The notes under the pieces were generated by a model, which did no database searches, had not been told where the DNA came from, and saw nothing but the letters and a program-made list of their open reading frames with translations. Both the position numbers and the translations under genes were made by a program. A stretch of DNA of 64,000 bases from Roseivirga echinicomitans (GTDB lineage: Bacteria > Bacteroidota > Bacteroidia > Cytophagales > Cyclobacteriaceae), in assembly GCF_001592935.1 (NCBI RefSeq), contig NZ_LRDB01000050.1:636663-700662 (forward strand), in the 5' to 3' direction. Shown piece by piece: positions 33,994 to 42,651 of the stretch (positions within the stretch are counted from its first letter, which is position 1; every line of letters starts with the position of its first letter).

Positions 33994-34821
33994 ATGTCAA
34001 TTCTACGAACTCCTGTAAATCAATTAAAGCCAGGTCAAATTGCTTTGATCGGTTTACCTTTTGATGATCACTCTTCCTTTCTGCAAGGTCCGGCCAAAGC
34101 ACCTGAGCTAATCATTCAGGCCTTAGAATCGGATTCGGCCAATTACTTTACCGAAAACCTGACCGACCTTAACAAGCATGCGAAACTGGCTTGGTGTGGT
34201 AATGCTGAGCTGAGCCAATACACAGACATTGAGCTGCGCATTGATGAAGTACTCGCGCAAGGCGCCCTCCCCTTTTCTTTGGGTGGCGATCATTCTGTCA
34301 CTTTCCCTGTGGTGAAGGCAATGGCCAAGAAGCACCCCAAACTCAGCATTCTCCATTTCGATGCCCATGCCGATTTATATGACGAACTGGACGGCAACCG
34401 ATATTCTCATGCTTGTCCTTTTGCTAGAATTATGGAAGGTGGTTTTGCCCGACACCTGACCCAAGTGGGCATTCGTACTTTAAACACACATCAAAAGGCC
34501 CAAGCCGAAAGGTTCAATGTGCATATGATCCAAATGAAGGATTGGAAAGCTGATATGAAATTTGAGATCGAAGGCCCTGTTTACCTTTCCTTTGATATGG
34601 ATGTGCTCGACCCTGCTTTTGCGCCCGGGGTATCGCATCACGAACCGGGAGGCTTTTCTACCCGCGAAGTACTGACCATGATTCAAAACCTCAACCTTAA
34701 TATTGTGGGCTGCGATGTAGTAGAATACAACCCCAACCGAGACCTCAATGGCACTACCGCCATGGTGGCTGCTAAAGTGGTGAAGGAGCTGTTGGCGAAA
34801 CAGCTAGATAAGAAATCATAA
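33994..34821 (+). CDS. Agmatinase/arginase-family (ureohydrolase) enzyme
   Basis: A 275-residue binuclear manganese hydrolase. All three metal-site motifs are present: GGDHSVTFP, HFDAHADLYD and SFDMDVLDPAFAPGVSHHEPGG. The N-terminal GLPFDDHSSFLQGPAKAPELI is a typical SpeB-like start. It most likely cleaves a guanidino compound to urea, with agmatine as the best guess on sequence style, though related formiminoglutamases cannot be excluded. The start is ATG 33994; the GTG at 33979 lies in the terminator stem and is unlikely. A DUF3703 gene follows after 40 bases. Confidence 0.9.
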   Translation: MSILRTPVNQLKPGQIALIGLPFDDHSSFLQGPAKAPELIIQALESDSANYFTENLTDLNKHAKLAWCGNAELSQYTDIELRIDEVLAQGALPFSLGGDHSVTFPVVKAMAKKHPKLSILHFDAHADLYDELDGNRYSHACPFARIMEGGFARHLTQVGIRTLNTHQKAQAERFNVHMIQMKDWKADMKFEIEGPVYLSFDMDVLDPAFAPGVSHHEPGGFSTREVLTMIQNLNLNIVGCDVVEYNPNRDLNGTTAMVAAKVVKELLAKQLDKKS

Positions 34822-34861
34822 TTGGGAAAGTATTAATTTAGCCACAGTTCTGACATAAAAA

Positions 34862-35239
34862 ATGAAACTCAACACCACACTCCCAAAATCCCTTACCCCT
34901 TATTTTCAAGCGGAGTTACAGGCTTATGCCATAGAGTATAAGGCTGATGATTTAACCAAGGCTTGGGCGCACTTGGAACGGGCGCATATTATTGGGCAGC
35001 GCTATCCGTTTGCGCATACTTTCGTGCATTGGAAAATGCTTCAGTTTGGTTTTCGGATCAAAAGCGCAAAAGAAGTGATTGGCCAAATCCCTCGTTTGTT
35101 GGTGGGAGGCGTAAAGTCGTTTGTGGGTAAAGTGCCTGTGGGTAATCCAGGTGGCGCTAATGTACCACCCATGAAACCCTTCCCCATAGAAAAGGACATT
35201 CTAGCCATTTTTGTGAAGGCTGGCATTGAAACGGCATAA
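34862..35239 (+). CDS. DUF3703-family protein
   Basis: A 125-residue small cytoplasmic protein. The pattern AWAHLERAHIIGQRYPFAHTFVHWKMLQFGFR followed by KEVIGQIPRLLVGG and GKVPVGNPGGANVPPMKPFPI is the DUF3703 signature (conserved H and GQ). Function is unknown; the family is often found near metal or xenobiotic resistance genes. It is separated by only 6 bases from the AraC regulator, so these two are probably one transcript. Confidence 0.82.
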   Translation: MKLNTTLPKSLTPYFQAELQAYAIEYKADDLTKAWAHLERAHIIGQRYPFAHTFVHWKMLQFGFRIKSAKEVIGQIPRLLVGGVKSFVGKVPVGNPGGANVPPMKPFPIEKDILAIFVKAGIETA

Positions 35240-35245
35240 ACAGCA

Positions 35246-36067
35246 ATGACTACACAACTCGAAATAAAGGACAAGACTGCGCCCATCGACAGCATTAAGA
35301 TTTCTCCTTTTAGGAAGAACATTCGCAAAACTACCCCACACAAACACAACAGCTATTTCGAGATTATCTTCCTTACGGAAGGTTCAGGTACGCACACCAC
35401 AGACACACAGAAATTTGAGATCGTTCCGCCCATTGTTTTTACGGTGCGTAAAGAGCAAATTCACTTTTGGAATATCGAAACGGAACCATCGGGCTATGTG
35501 CTGATCATCAAGAAGCAGTACATCGATGACTGCTTGGACAAGGAAATCAAACAACTACTGGCCACGTTGAGCGCTTACCCTTGCCTCTACCCCAATGCTC
35601 AATCGCTAGAGCCGCTCTTCGAAATACTCAATCAGGAATACCAAGAAAACGGCTACAGTCAAAAGCCAGTAGTGGACGGATTGCTAAAAGCCATTTTGGG
35701 TAAACTGCTTCTTTCTGCCAAAGCAGAAAAAGCCAGTGAAAGTAATAAAGTCAGCGATTTTCAGCATTTCAAAGAGTTGCTCAACCAAGAAAACCAATTA
35801 ACGAATAAGGTAGCGCACTATGCAAAACTCTTGCATACGACGCCTCAGAACCTGAATGCCATTTGCAGGAAAGAAGCCAATCAATCGGCAACGGAGATTA
35901 TTTCGGAACACATTATTAGCGAAGCCAAACGCCTATTGCTCTACACGGACCTTACCGTAAATGAAATTTCGCATAAACTCGATTTCAAAGACAATTCACA
36001 CTTCACCAAATACTTTAAAAGGCATACTGAATTAACCCCCAATGCTTTTCGTAAGGAATTGCTTTAA
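35246..36067 (+). CDS. AraC-family transcriptional regulator
   Basis: A 273-residue regulator with an N-terminal cupin-like sensor (HKHNSYFEIIFLTEGSGTHTTDTQKFEIVPPIVFTV, about 32-70) and a C-terminal pair of HTH motifs (about 180-273). The second helix pair shows the AraC signature ISHKLDFKDNSHFTKYFKRHTELTPNAFRK. The first HTH is VAHYAKLLHTTPQNLNAICRK. It follows DUF3703 by 6 bases, and a 15-bp inverted repeat lies downstream before the ChrA-type gene. Its target and inducer are unknown. Confidence 0.9.
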   Translation: MTTQLEIKDKTAPIDSIKISPFRKNIRKTTPHKHNSYFEIIFLTEGSGTHTTDTQKFEIVPPIVFTVRKEQIHFWNIETEPSGYVLIIKKQYIDDCLDKEIKQLLATLSAYPCLYPNAQSLEPLFEILNQEYQENGYSQKPVVDGLLKAILGKLLLSAKAEKASESNKVSDFQHFKELLNQENQLTNKVAHYAKLLHTTPQNLNAICRKEANQSATEIISEHIISEAKRLLLYTDLTVNEISHKLDFKDNSHFTKYFKRHTELTPNAFRKELL

Positions 36068-36095
36068 GTCTGGTTAAGATTAACCTATCTGCCAG

Positions 36096-36176
36096 AACTC
36101 TCCAAAAGTTCTTGTTTATAATTCAGAAGAGCTCATTAACCCTTGATCATTATCGGTCAGCAACTTTTGGAGAGTT
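36096..36176. repeat. 15-bp perfect inverted repeat between araC and chrA-like genes
   Basis: AACTCTCCAAAAGTT (36096-36110) is perfectly complementary to AACTTTTGGAGAGTT (36162-36176), with a 51-base spacer. It could be the terminal repeats of a tiny mobile remnant, an operator pair or a long-loop RNA hairpin. A separate small palindrome, GGTTAAGATTAACC, lies at 36072-36085. Confidence 0.7.
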
Positions 36177-36287
36177 GGTTGACCTCAGGTTGAAAAGACC
36201 ACATCCTTTTCAAATAGACCATTTTATTAATCATACCTTGTATATTTTTACAGCAGAGATAATTTTTAGTTTAGATTAAATAGAGCA

Positions 36288-37397
36288 ATGAGTAAGGAAT
36301 TAAAAGAAGTCGCCAAGCTGTTTTTCAAACTGGGCAGTATCGCCTTTGGAGGCCCCGCAGCCCACATCGCTATGATGGAAGATGAAGTGGTGAAGAAGCG
36401 AAAATGGATGACATCACAGCATTTTCTGGATTTAGTAGGTGCCACTAACTTGATTCCTGGCCCCAACTCTACAGAAATGACCATGCACTGCGGACATGAA
36501 AGAGCAGGCTGGAAAGGTTTGATAGTGGCTGGTGCTTGTTTCGTTTTTCCTGCCGTTGCCATCACCATGCTCTTTGCATGGCTTTACCAGCAATATGGCC
36601 AACTCCCTTCTGTAGAACCATTTATTTATGGCATCAAACCAGCGGTAATTGCCATTATTATTTCGGCCGTTTATCGTCTTGGGAAAAAAGCACTCAAAAA
36701 TGTAGAAATCGGAATTCTGGGGGTGCTTACCTTGGCCGCTAGTTTACTAGGCATGAACGAAATCATCGCACTGTTTGCTTGTGGTGCATTAGGCTTAATC
36801 ATTCACCTGATCCGAAATTCAAAAAGTACGCTCAACAGTATCTCTCCTATCGCTTTGGTGCAAATCACCGCCACTTTAGGCTCAATGAAAATCTTCTGGA
36901 CTTTCTTTAAAGTGGGCGCATTGCTTTATGGAGGCGGTTATGTATTGTTCGCTTTCTTAGATGCCGAACTCGTCACCACTGGCTTACTCACCAGACAACA
37001 GTTGATTGATGCGGTAGCGGTAGGTCAATTCACTCCTGGGCCAGTACTTTCTACCGCCACCTTCATTGGTTGGCAATTGGGAGGTTTTTGGGGTGCCATA
37101 GCAGCCACAATAGGTATATTTATGCCCTCGTTCATCTTTGTTTCTATATTGAATCCTCTGGTGCCGAAAATGCGCAAATCGAAAGTAATTGCTGCTTTCT
37201 TGGATGCTGTGAACATTGCTGCAGTAGCCGTGATTGTCGCGGTTTGTATCGAAATGGGCAAAGACACCATTGTGAACTGGGAAACCATAGTGATTGCCGT
37301 GGCGAGTTTAATCACCGTATTCGTTTTCAAAAAACTGAACAGTGCATTTATCGTGGTTGGTGGATCGCTGCTCGGTTATTTGTTGACTTTGGTTTAG
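36288..37397 (+). CDS. chrA: Chromate transporter (ChrA/CHR family)
   Basis: A 369-residue inner-membrane protein with two CHR halves, as in long-chain ChrA. First half: FKLGSIAFGGPAAHIAMMEDEVV and NLIPGPNSTEMTMHCG. Second half: FFKVGALLYGGGYVLFAFLDAELV and VGQFTPGPVLSTATFIGWQLGG. About ten hydrophobic segments are seen. Family members export chromate or other oxyanions; whether this one does is not shown. It follows the araC gene by 220 bases that contain an inverted repeat, so a link to that regulator is possible. Confidence 0.9.
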   Translation: MSKELKEVAKLFFKLGSIAFGGPAAHIAMMEDEVVKKRKWMTSQHFLDLVGATNLIPGPNSTEMTMHCGHERAGWKGLIVAGACFVFPAVAITMLFAWLYQQYGQLPSVEPFIYGIKPAVIAIIISAVYRLGKKALKNVEIGILGVLTLAASLLGMNEIIALFACGALGLIIHLIRNSKSTLNSISPIALVQITATLGSMKIFWTFFKVGALLYGGGYVLFAFLDAELVTTGLLTRQQLIDAVAVGQFTPGPVLSTATFIGWQLGGFWGAIAATIGIFMPSFIFVSILNPLVPKMRKSKVIAAFLDAVNIAAVAVIVAVCIEMGKDTIVNWETIVIAVASLITVFVFKKLNSAFIVVGGSLLGYLLTLV

Positions 37398-37526
37398 AAG
37401 CCTTCTTTCTAAAAAGGATAAGATTAGCTTTAGCTTCTCGTTGTGTGCAATTTAAATGAAACACCGCTTGAATGGAATTTGGTAATTGGAGAATTCACCA
37501 ATTAGATATCAGCCTAGGGAAAAAAT

Positions 37527-37760
37527 ATGAGTAACGAAAAAGACGAGTTAATATCAAAAAAGGTAGGTTACGAGGCCATGCTTTATTGCTTGAAAGCGTA
37601 TTGGGAAAATAGTGGCTCAAATGACTTAACTGATGTTCTAAGTGGTGGTGAATATTGGAAAGGAACAGATGAACCAGCGGACTCCGCATTTTGGGAGTAT
37701 TGGACAGAAGCAATTGATAAAGTCAGAAAAGATGGACCGATGTTCAAAGAGTTAAAATAA
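37527..37760 (+). CDS. Small acidic protein of unknown function
   Basis: A 77-residue protein: MSNEKDELISKKVGYEAMLY, then an aromatic-rich acidic C-terminal half (GGEYWKGTDEPADSAFWEYWTEAIDKV). It has an ATG start, no signal peptide and no membrane segment, and lies 28 bases before the flavodoxin-fold gene in the same direction. Its size and composition are like immunity-type or other small cytoplasmic proteins, but no family is recognised. It could be a true gene on spacing and codon grounds only. Confidence 0.6.
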   Translation: MSNEKDELISKKVGYEAMLYCLKAYWENSGSNDLTDVLSGGEYWKGTDEPADSAFWEYWTEAIDKVRKDGPMFKELK

Positions 37761-37788
37761 AAAACTACACACGACACAGCATATAGCT

Positions 37789-38301
37789 ATGAGAAGCATT
37801 ATCATTCTTGGCAGTTCTAGAAATGACGGTGACACCTCCAAAGTGGTGAACCTGCTCAAAGAAAAGTCTGATTGGGACTTACTCGACCTGAATGATTATG
37901 ACTTTAGCTATTATGACTATGAACATAAAAATGCGGGGGATGATTTCCTTCCTATGATGCGAAACATCATCGACAACTATGACACTTTGATTTTTGCCAC
38001 TCCAGTGTATTGGTACAGTATGAGCGGCATCATGAAAGTGTTCTTCGATCGCATTACCGACTTATTGGAAATTGAAAAGGATTTGGGCAGAAAGCTGAGG
38101 GGAAAAAATATGGCCGCATTAAGCTGCTCCATCGGCAATCATTTGGGTGACCATTTCTGGCTGCCCTTTTCTGAAACCGCCAAATACTTAGGCATGAATT
38201 ACCTTTGGGGCGTTCATGCGGTAATCAATGACAGCACAAGTTTTGAGGCCGAAACGGACAAACTAGAAAAGTTTATTGCGTTGATTAACCAAGAGCGATA
38301 A
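37789..38301 (+). CDS. NAD(P)H-dependent FMN reductase, flavodoxin fold
   Basis: A 170-residue cytoplasmic flavoprotein. The N-terminal phosphate-binding loop is ILGSSRNDGDTSKV, and the FMN-contact motif is FATPVYWYSMSGIMKVFFDRITDLL, typical of the NADPH-dependent FMN reductase/WrbA-like superfamily. It is shorter than azoreductases but has the full alternating beta/alpha pattern. It likely reduces quinones or other electron acceptors. It is followed 14 bases later by the end of a convergent gene. Confidence 0.86.
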   Translation: MRSIIILGSSRNDGDTSKVVNLLKEKSDWDLLDLNDYDFSYYDYEHKNAGDDFLPMMRNIIDNYDTLIFATPVYWYSMSGIMKVFFDRITDLLEIEKDLGRKLRGKNMAALSCSIGNHLGDHFWLPFSETAKYLGMNYLWGVHAVINDSTSFEAETDKLEKFIALINQER

Positions 38302-38315
38302 GGACAAACCTATTT

Positions 38316-39500
38316 CTAGCCTACCATTTCCTTTAGTGTGGCAGTAAATACCTCAATTTCTTCTTCGGTATTATAGTAATGCACGGAGGCACGCACGATT
38401 TCTTTCAACTGTCGAGCCGTCATATCGAGATAGGTATTGGGTACGCCTGTCCAAGAAACATTAATACCTTGGCTGTGTAAGTAGGTCTTCACCTCAGCTG
38501 CCGATTTTCCTTCAACGGTAAACGACACAATCCCGCTTTTCACTTCGCCAATATCGTGGACAGTCACACCCTTTACTTGGCTGATTTGCTCTCTTAATAC
38601 AGAAGACAAATGCTGCACACGTTCCCAAATATTATTGATTCCAATCTCTAAAATATAATCCGCAGCGGCTTTGAGCCCTAGGGTATTGGCTCGGTTTCCT
38701 TCCCAATTCTCAAACTTTTTAGCATCTTTTCGAATGGAGTAAGTCGCTTTGCCTGTCCATTCTGCGGAATGAAGATCAATGACAGCAGGCGTCAATTTAG
38801 GCAAGACCGACTTTCTAACATAGAGAAAGCCAGTACCTCGTGGCCCACGCATGTACTTCCTGCCTGTGGCCGAAAGCATATCGCAACCAATTTTATCGAC
38901 ATCGAGCGGGTATTGTCCTACGGATTGACAGGCATCTAATAAGTACAAGATCCCATGCTTTCGAGTGATCTCCCCTACTCCTTCTGCATCAACAGTGAGG
39001 CCGCCATTGGTAGGCATATGCGTAATAGAAACCAGCTTTACCGAAGCATCCATCATGTTTTCTAGCGCTGCTAAATCCAGTTCTCCCGATTCCTTATTAG
39101 GAATGACTTTGATTTCTACCGCCACTTTTCTTTGAAGGTGCAAATACGAAAGGTAATTCGTTGCGTAATCGGCTTGGGTAGCAATGATTACATCACCATT
39201 TTGCCAATCAATGGCTTGAAAGGCAGCATGCCAAGCGGCTGTAGCATTCTCTACCAAAGCAATTTCTTCTGCGGAAGCATTAATCAACTTGGCGATAGAA
39301 GCATAGGTTCCTGTGATCTGCTCTGCATACTTCTCATGGGTTTCATAGCCTCCGTAAGTCATCTCTTCCTCCAAATAATTGATCACGGCATGACGCACAG
39401 CCTGAGGTGGTAACGAGCTCCCTGCATTATTGAAGTGAATCACCTTATCTGTTCCTGGAGTTTCCTTTCTAAATCGCTGAATATACTTTTCTGTAAGCAT
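38316..39500 (-). CDS. Aminotransferase class V (cysteine desulfurase-like)
   Basis: A 394-residue PLP enzyme of fold type I. FNNAGSSLPPQAV opens the domain, Asp189 in LLDACQSVGQ is the PLP-N1 contact and Lys215 in LSATGRKYMRGPRGTGFLYV is the Schiff-base lysine. The C-terminal domain ends with IVRASVHYYNTEEEIE. The pattern is closest to the isopenicillin-N epimerase/NifS-like group rather than dedicated IscS, because the conserved mobile Cys loop of IscS is not evident. Substrate unknown. The gene runs leftward alone. Confidence 0.87.
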   Translation of the reverse strand: MLTEKYIQRFRKETPGTDKVIHFNNAGSSLPPQAVRHAVINYLEEEMTYGGYETHEKYAEQITGTYASIAKLINASAEEIALVENATAAWHAAFQAIDWQNGDVIIATQADYATNYLSYLHLQRKVAVEIKVIPNKESGELDLAALENMMDASVKLVSITHMPTNGGLTVDAEGVGEITRKHGILYLLDACQSVGQYPLDVDKIGCDMLSATGRKYMRGPRGTGFLYVRKSVLPKLTPAVIDLHSAEWTGKATYSIRKDAKKFENWEGNRANTLGLKAAADYILEIGINNIWERVQHLSSVLREQISQVKGVTVHDIGEVKSGIVSFTVEGKSAAEVKTYLHSQGINVSWTGVPNTYLDMTARQLKEIVRASVHYYNTEEEIEVFTATLKEMVG

Positions 39501-39545
39501 GCTTGAAAGTATGAAATTTGAGTGGATTGTTTAATGTGGAATCCA

Positions 39546-39572
39546 TAAAAAAACCCCGACAGATGCCGGGGC
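39546..39572 (-). terminator. Minus-strand terminator for the small PspC-like gene
   Basis: Read on the minus strand, CCCCG pairs with CGGGG (39553-39571, loop of CATCTGT type) and is followed by seven Ts. It lies about 50 bases after the gene ending at 39625 and just upstream of the aminotransferase start. Confidence 0.82.
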
Positions 39573-39624
39573 TTGGATAGAAAACACCTGTTTAATAATC
39601 ACCTCAAACCATAACTAAATCAGG

Positions 39625-39870
39625 TTATCTTGAATTTCTTGTGCGGTTAATTACAGCTTCCAGTTCTTTGCAGGTCACCACGTCTTTTCCTCCTTTAAGT
39701 TCTTCCAGTAAAATTTCGGCTACTCGTTCTTCGCCCGATTCAAATTGATTTTCTGATTGGAGCGTGTTATTTCTATGCATGAATTTGAGATGGTTAAGAA
39801 GTAGATTCTTACATTCATTTTCTACATAAAAAACCACTCCGCTGATGCTGATTTTGTGGTGACCATCCAT
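39625..39870 (-). CDS. Small protein resembling the N terminus of Bacteroidota PspC proteins
   Basis: An 81-residue protein if started at ATG 39870 (MDGHHKISISGVVFYVEN), or 92 residues from ATG 39903. The segment HKISISGVVFYVENECKNLLLNHLKFM followed by SGEERVAEILLEEL looks like the small N-terminal domain that Bacteroidota PspC-type membrane proteins carry (ISG-x-VF-h-h-E...ERIAE). The PspC and membrane domains that would follow are missing. I read this as a free-standing version of the domain. It lies upstream in the same direction as the sigma/DUF4097 cluster but with a terminator at its own end. Confidence 0.55.
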   Translation of the reverse strand: MDGHHKISISGVVFYVENECKNLLLNHLKFMHRNNTLQSENQFESGEERVAEILLEELKGGKDVVTCKELEAVINRTRNSR

Positions 39871-40092
39871 GGTGCCGAAGTATAATGTGGATTGAGAGAA
39901 CATCTGGTTTTTATTTTTCTACACTTCTCATTTTCAGAAAAGTTACTGACTGCTGCTTTTTTCCTTTGTTATATAGATGCGCCTCGGAGCAAAAATGTTG
40001 CATGCCCTTTGTCTTTTTAACTGAAATTAACCGCAAAAGGTGAATTCATTAACAGTCGATAACATAACGACCGCTTTCCAAGTCCTTCTTTT

Positions 40093-40791
40093 TTACAAAC
40101 CAGACTCCTTGAGGTAAATATCACTGGTCACCGTTTTCAGCTTTAATGCTTTGCCACCGCTTTTGTAAGTTGCCTTTACTTTATGGCTACTAATCTTTGG
40201 AAGCCCTTTCTCCTTTTCCATGTCCAAATCCATATTGGTATAGATACCGCCATTCACCGTTTCAATATTCACTTCGGCACCAACGCCCTTTGCCCAAAGC
40301 AAATTAATTTCGCCCGTAACCGTTTCTAAATCGAGGTTCCCCGAAAAGCCTTCTACAGCGACATTGGCCACAATGGTTTTGATCTTCACATCCGACTTGC
40401 CGGGCATCATCACCTCCACCTTAATATTGGCACAAATTCTATTGCCTTTAGAGCCACGCCCAGACCAATAGTTACCATTCTTTCCATTGCAGCAGCAGTC
40501 GCCAAGCTTTTCTAGCTTTTTGCTGTCCAATTCAATTTCAACGATCAATTTCCCGTTGCGATCATCTACTTTCCAGTCCATGACCTCGTTGTCCTTGCCT
40601 TCATTGATTTCATAGGTAATTTTCACCGAGATCTCATCCTTATCCCAAGATTTCAGGATTACTTCAGTTCCGAAGTTCAAATCAAGATCCAGCTTTTGAC
40701 CAGTGTAGACATAGCTTTTTTCAATCGTTTCGGCTTGGGCGAAAACTAGCTGCGCGAAAAGACAAGCGATGAATGTAAAGAGTGTTTTCAT
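40093..40791 (-). CDS. DUF4097-family exported protein
   Basis: A 232-residue secreted protein with signal peptide (MKTLFTFIACLFAQLVFAQ) and a right-handed beta-helix type repeat region (VKIKTIVANVAVEGFSGNLDLETVTGEINLLWAKGVGAEVNIETVNGGIYTNMDL, broken here only by description). A loop with four cysteines (GDCCCNGKNG...ICANI) at about 96-120 is unusual for the family. It ends KLKTVTSDIYLKESGL, the typical short C-terminal strand. It is the last of three paralogues downstream of an ECF sigma factor. Confidence 0.77.
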   Translation of the reverse strand: MKTLFTFIACLFAQLVFAQAETIEKSYVYTGQKLDLDLNFGTEVILKSWDKDEISVKITYEINEGKDNEVMDWKVDDRNGKLIVEIELDSKKLEKLGDCCCNGKNGNYWSGRGSKGNRICANIKVEVMMPGKSDVKIKTIVANVAVEGFSGNLDLETVTGEINLLWAKGVGAEVNIETVNGGIYTNMDLDMEKEKGLPKISSHKVKATYKSGGKALKLKTVTSDIYLKESGL

Positions 40792-40802
40792 GATTCCTTG
40801 AT

Positions 40803-41543
40803 TTAATTTTTACGCAAATACACGTGACCATACTGAGACTCTACCTTTAGGCGCTGGCCTCCACTTTTGATAGAAGCATGTGCTTTCATCCATTTACCAA
40901 GGCCTTCATCTTCATCAATTTTCACTTTGGTTTCTAGGTTAGAGAAGATTTGCCCCCACTGGGTACGGGCCTCTAAATCCAGAGACTCAGTCTCATCCAC
41001 TTGCACATCCACTCCGCCATATCGGGCTTCTACATCAAGCTGTTTTGGGCTTTGCAATACTTCCACCAAACCATAGCGGGCATCGAGCACAACGGCCATG
41101 CTACGCGGAACAGTCACTTCTAACACAATGGAAATATTGATTCCGTTGGTATAACGACCGCTTTTCCCTGTAGAAATGGTGGTTCCATTTTTCGAAATGG
41201 TGACGGACCTGCTTTCTCCGTCCTCATCTTTATCGGTATACACCTGATAACTTTTATAGTTGTCAATGTTTTTAATGTTCGACTCTATCATGAGTTTCCC
41301 TCCACTGACCTTGCTAGAGAGTTCGAAATCGTCATCAAATTCTCCATTGTGAATTTCTACCTGACCTTTAATATTGACTTCGTTCTTATCCCATACTTTA
41401 ATTTTTACCAATTCGGGATATTTGAAAAAGAGGTCGATGTTTTTGACTGAGCTGGCATCAAAGGTCTGATCGATTTGTTTTTGCGCGAAGGCACAAACCG
41501 AAAAGAGCATGAGCATTATTAGGATTAAAATTGGCTTTTTCAT
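40803..41543 (-). CDS. DUF4097-family exported protein
   Basis: A 246-residue paralogue of its neighbours. The start is set at ATG 41543 (MKKPILILIMLMLFSVCAFAQ), a good signal peptide; the open frame from 41600 adds 19 residues without one. The body has parallel-beta repeats (MAVVLDARYGLVEVLQSPKQLDVEARYGGVDVQVDETESLDLEAR, each turn about 20 residues). It ends VESQYGHVYLRKN. It lies 11 bases upstream of the next DUF4097 gene, so the two are co-transcribed. No enzymatic motif is seen; an adhesin or envelope role is the usual guess. Confidence 0.77.
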   Translation of the reverse strand: MKKPILILIMLMLFSVCAFAQKQIDQTFDASSVKNIDLFFKYPELVKIKVWDKNEVNIKGQVEIHNGEFDDDFELSSKVSGGKLMIESNIKNIDNYKSYQVYTDKDEDGESRSVTISKNGTTISTGKSGRYTNGINISIVLEVTVPRSMAVVLDARYGLVEVLQSPKQLDVEARYGGVDVQVDETESLDLEARTQWGQIFSNLETKVKIDEDEGLGKWMKAHASIKSGGQRLKVESQYGHVYLRKN

Positions 41544-41748
41544 GTTGTGATATTTTGAGTTGTTGACCGTTTTTAGAATTCTATTCGAACCAAAATTCAA
41601 GTTTGATTCTTCATTTCTCTAAGACATAAGCTTCCTGTTTCAACCAAAATTGAATACTGATTAATAAGCGAAAAGGATGAGATATTGTCTTAGACTTGAG
41701 TTCCCTTTTGAGGGAAATGTGTAGCTATTTAGTCTAGCTGGGTAGTAG

Positions 41749-41792
41749 CAAAAACGTCCGTAACGCTTATTATTTAAGCTTTACGGATGTTT
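41749..41792 (-). terminator. Terminator after the first DUF4097 gene
   Basis: Imperfect long stem AAACGTCCGTAA (41752-41763) with TTACGGATGTTT (41781-41792), one G-T pair, inner GCTTA/TAAGC. On the minus strand it is followed by TTTTTG. This separates the 41797 gene from the two paralogues downstream, though read-through is possible. Confidence 0.7.
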
Positions 41793-41796
41793 TAGA

Positions 41797-42570
41797 TTAC
41801 TTCTTTCGAAGGTAGACATTGTTGAAAGAAGCTTGAATATCTAGTTTCACGCCTCCTCCATTTAAGGTGCCTTCCACAGTTGAGCTTACTTTTCTCATAC
41901 CATCTGTTTTAGGGAATTCAATACTCAAATCTGAATAGGCTTCACCATAAGGAGTTTTTGCTGAGATATTGGCTTTAGCATTGGCAGGAAGTGTTACATC
42001 TACATCTCCATATACCGACACCAGAGAGGTTGGGCCTGCTTGGCTCAATGAAGAGAATTTAGCTTCTACTCCACCATACACTGTGTTGACCAAAGCCGGA
42101 CCAGTAATACCTTCCAAGTATACATTGTTATAATTACCTGAAATCTCAAGCTCTCCACTAATTCCATACACTTCCATTTTTCCACCTTCCCAGTTGCCAG
42201 TATGTTCAATTTTAACATTCATCGACTTGGGTACTTTGATGGTGTACTTGCCGTCTGCTCGTCTGGCTACTTGAACAATAGTGATTTGCCCCCCATCTGT
42301 TTTCACACTCAAGCCAATTCCTGTATTGTCTTCTCCCCTTGCGCTGAGCGACTTAAGGCCTACGGCTCTTTCTGATCGTTCTTCGTCTTTATTGCTTGAA
42401 GTAATTTGGATTTCGGTGCCATCATAAGCTTCTACACTTACACGATTCACCTCCTTAATCACCACTTTCTTTTGACCCGATATGGCCACTTTAAAATCCT
42501 GTCCTTGTACCGTAAAGGCTACTAAAAAGAGCGCTATCGCTAATAAATTCTTTGTTAACTTTTTCATCAT
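41797..42570 (-). CDS. DUF4097-family exported protein
   Basis: A 257-residue exported protein with signal peptide (LTKNLLAIALFLVAFTVQGQ). It shares the parallel-beta repeat style of its two neighbours (MNVKIEHTGNWEGGKMEVYG, NNVYLEGITGPALVNTVYGGVEAKF) and ends IQASFNNVYLRKK. It is the first DUF4097 gene after the HEAT/anti-sigma-like gene, with an 81-base gap, and has a long hairpin at its end. The three paralogues are diverged in sequence, so they may have different partners in the envelope. Confidence 0.78.
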   Translation of the reverse strand: MMKKLTKNLLAIALFLVAFTVQGQDFKVAISGQKKVVIKEVNRVSVEAYDGTEIQITSSNKDEERSERAVGLKSLSARGEDNTGIGLSVKTDGGQITIVQVARRADGKYTIKVPKSMNVKIEHTGNWEGGKMEVYGISGELEISGNYNNVYLEGITGPALVNTVYGGVEAKFSSLSQAGPTSLVSVYGDVDVTLPANAKANISAKTPYGEAYSDLSIEFPKTDGMRKVSSTVEGTLNGGGVKLDIQASFNNVYLRKK

Positions 42571-42651
42571 TGATTTTTTTATGTTTCAGATATTTTGAGT
42601 TTTACCTTTTAAGGAAGGCTAATCCTGACCAATTCAATCGATTAAATATTT

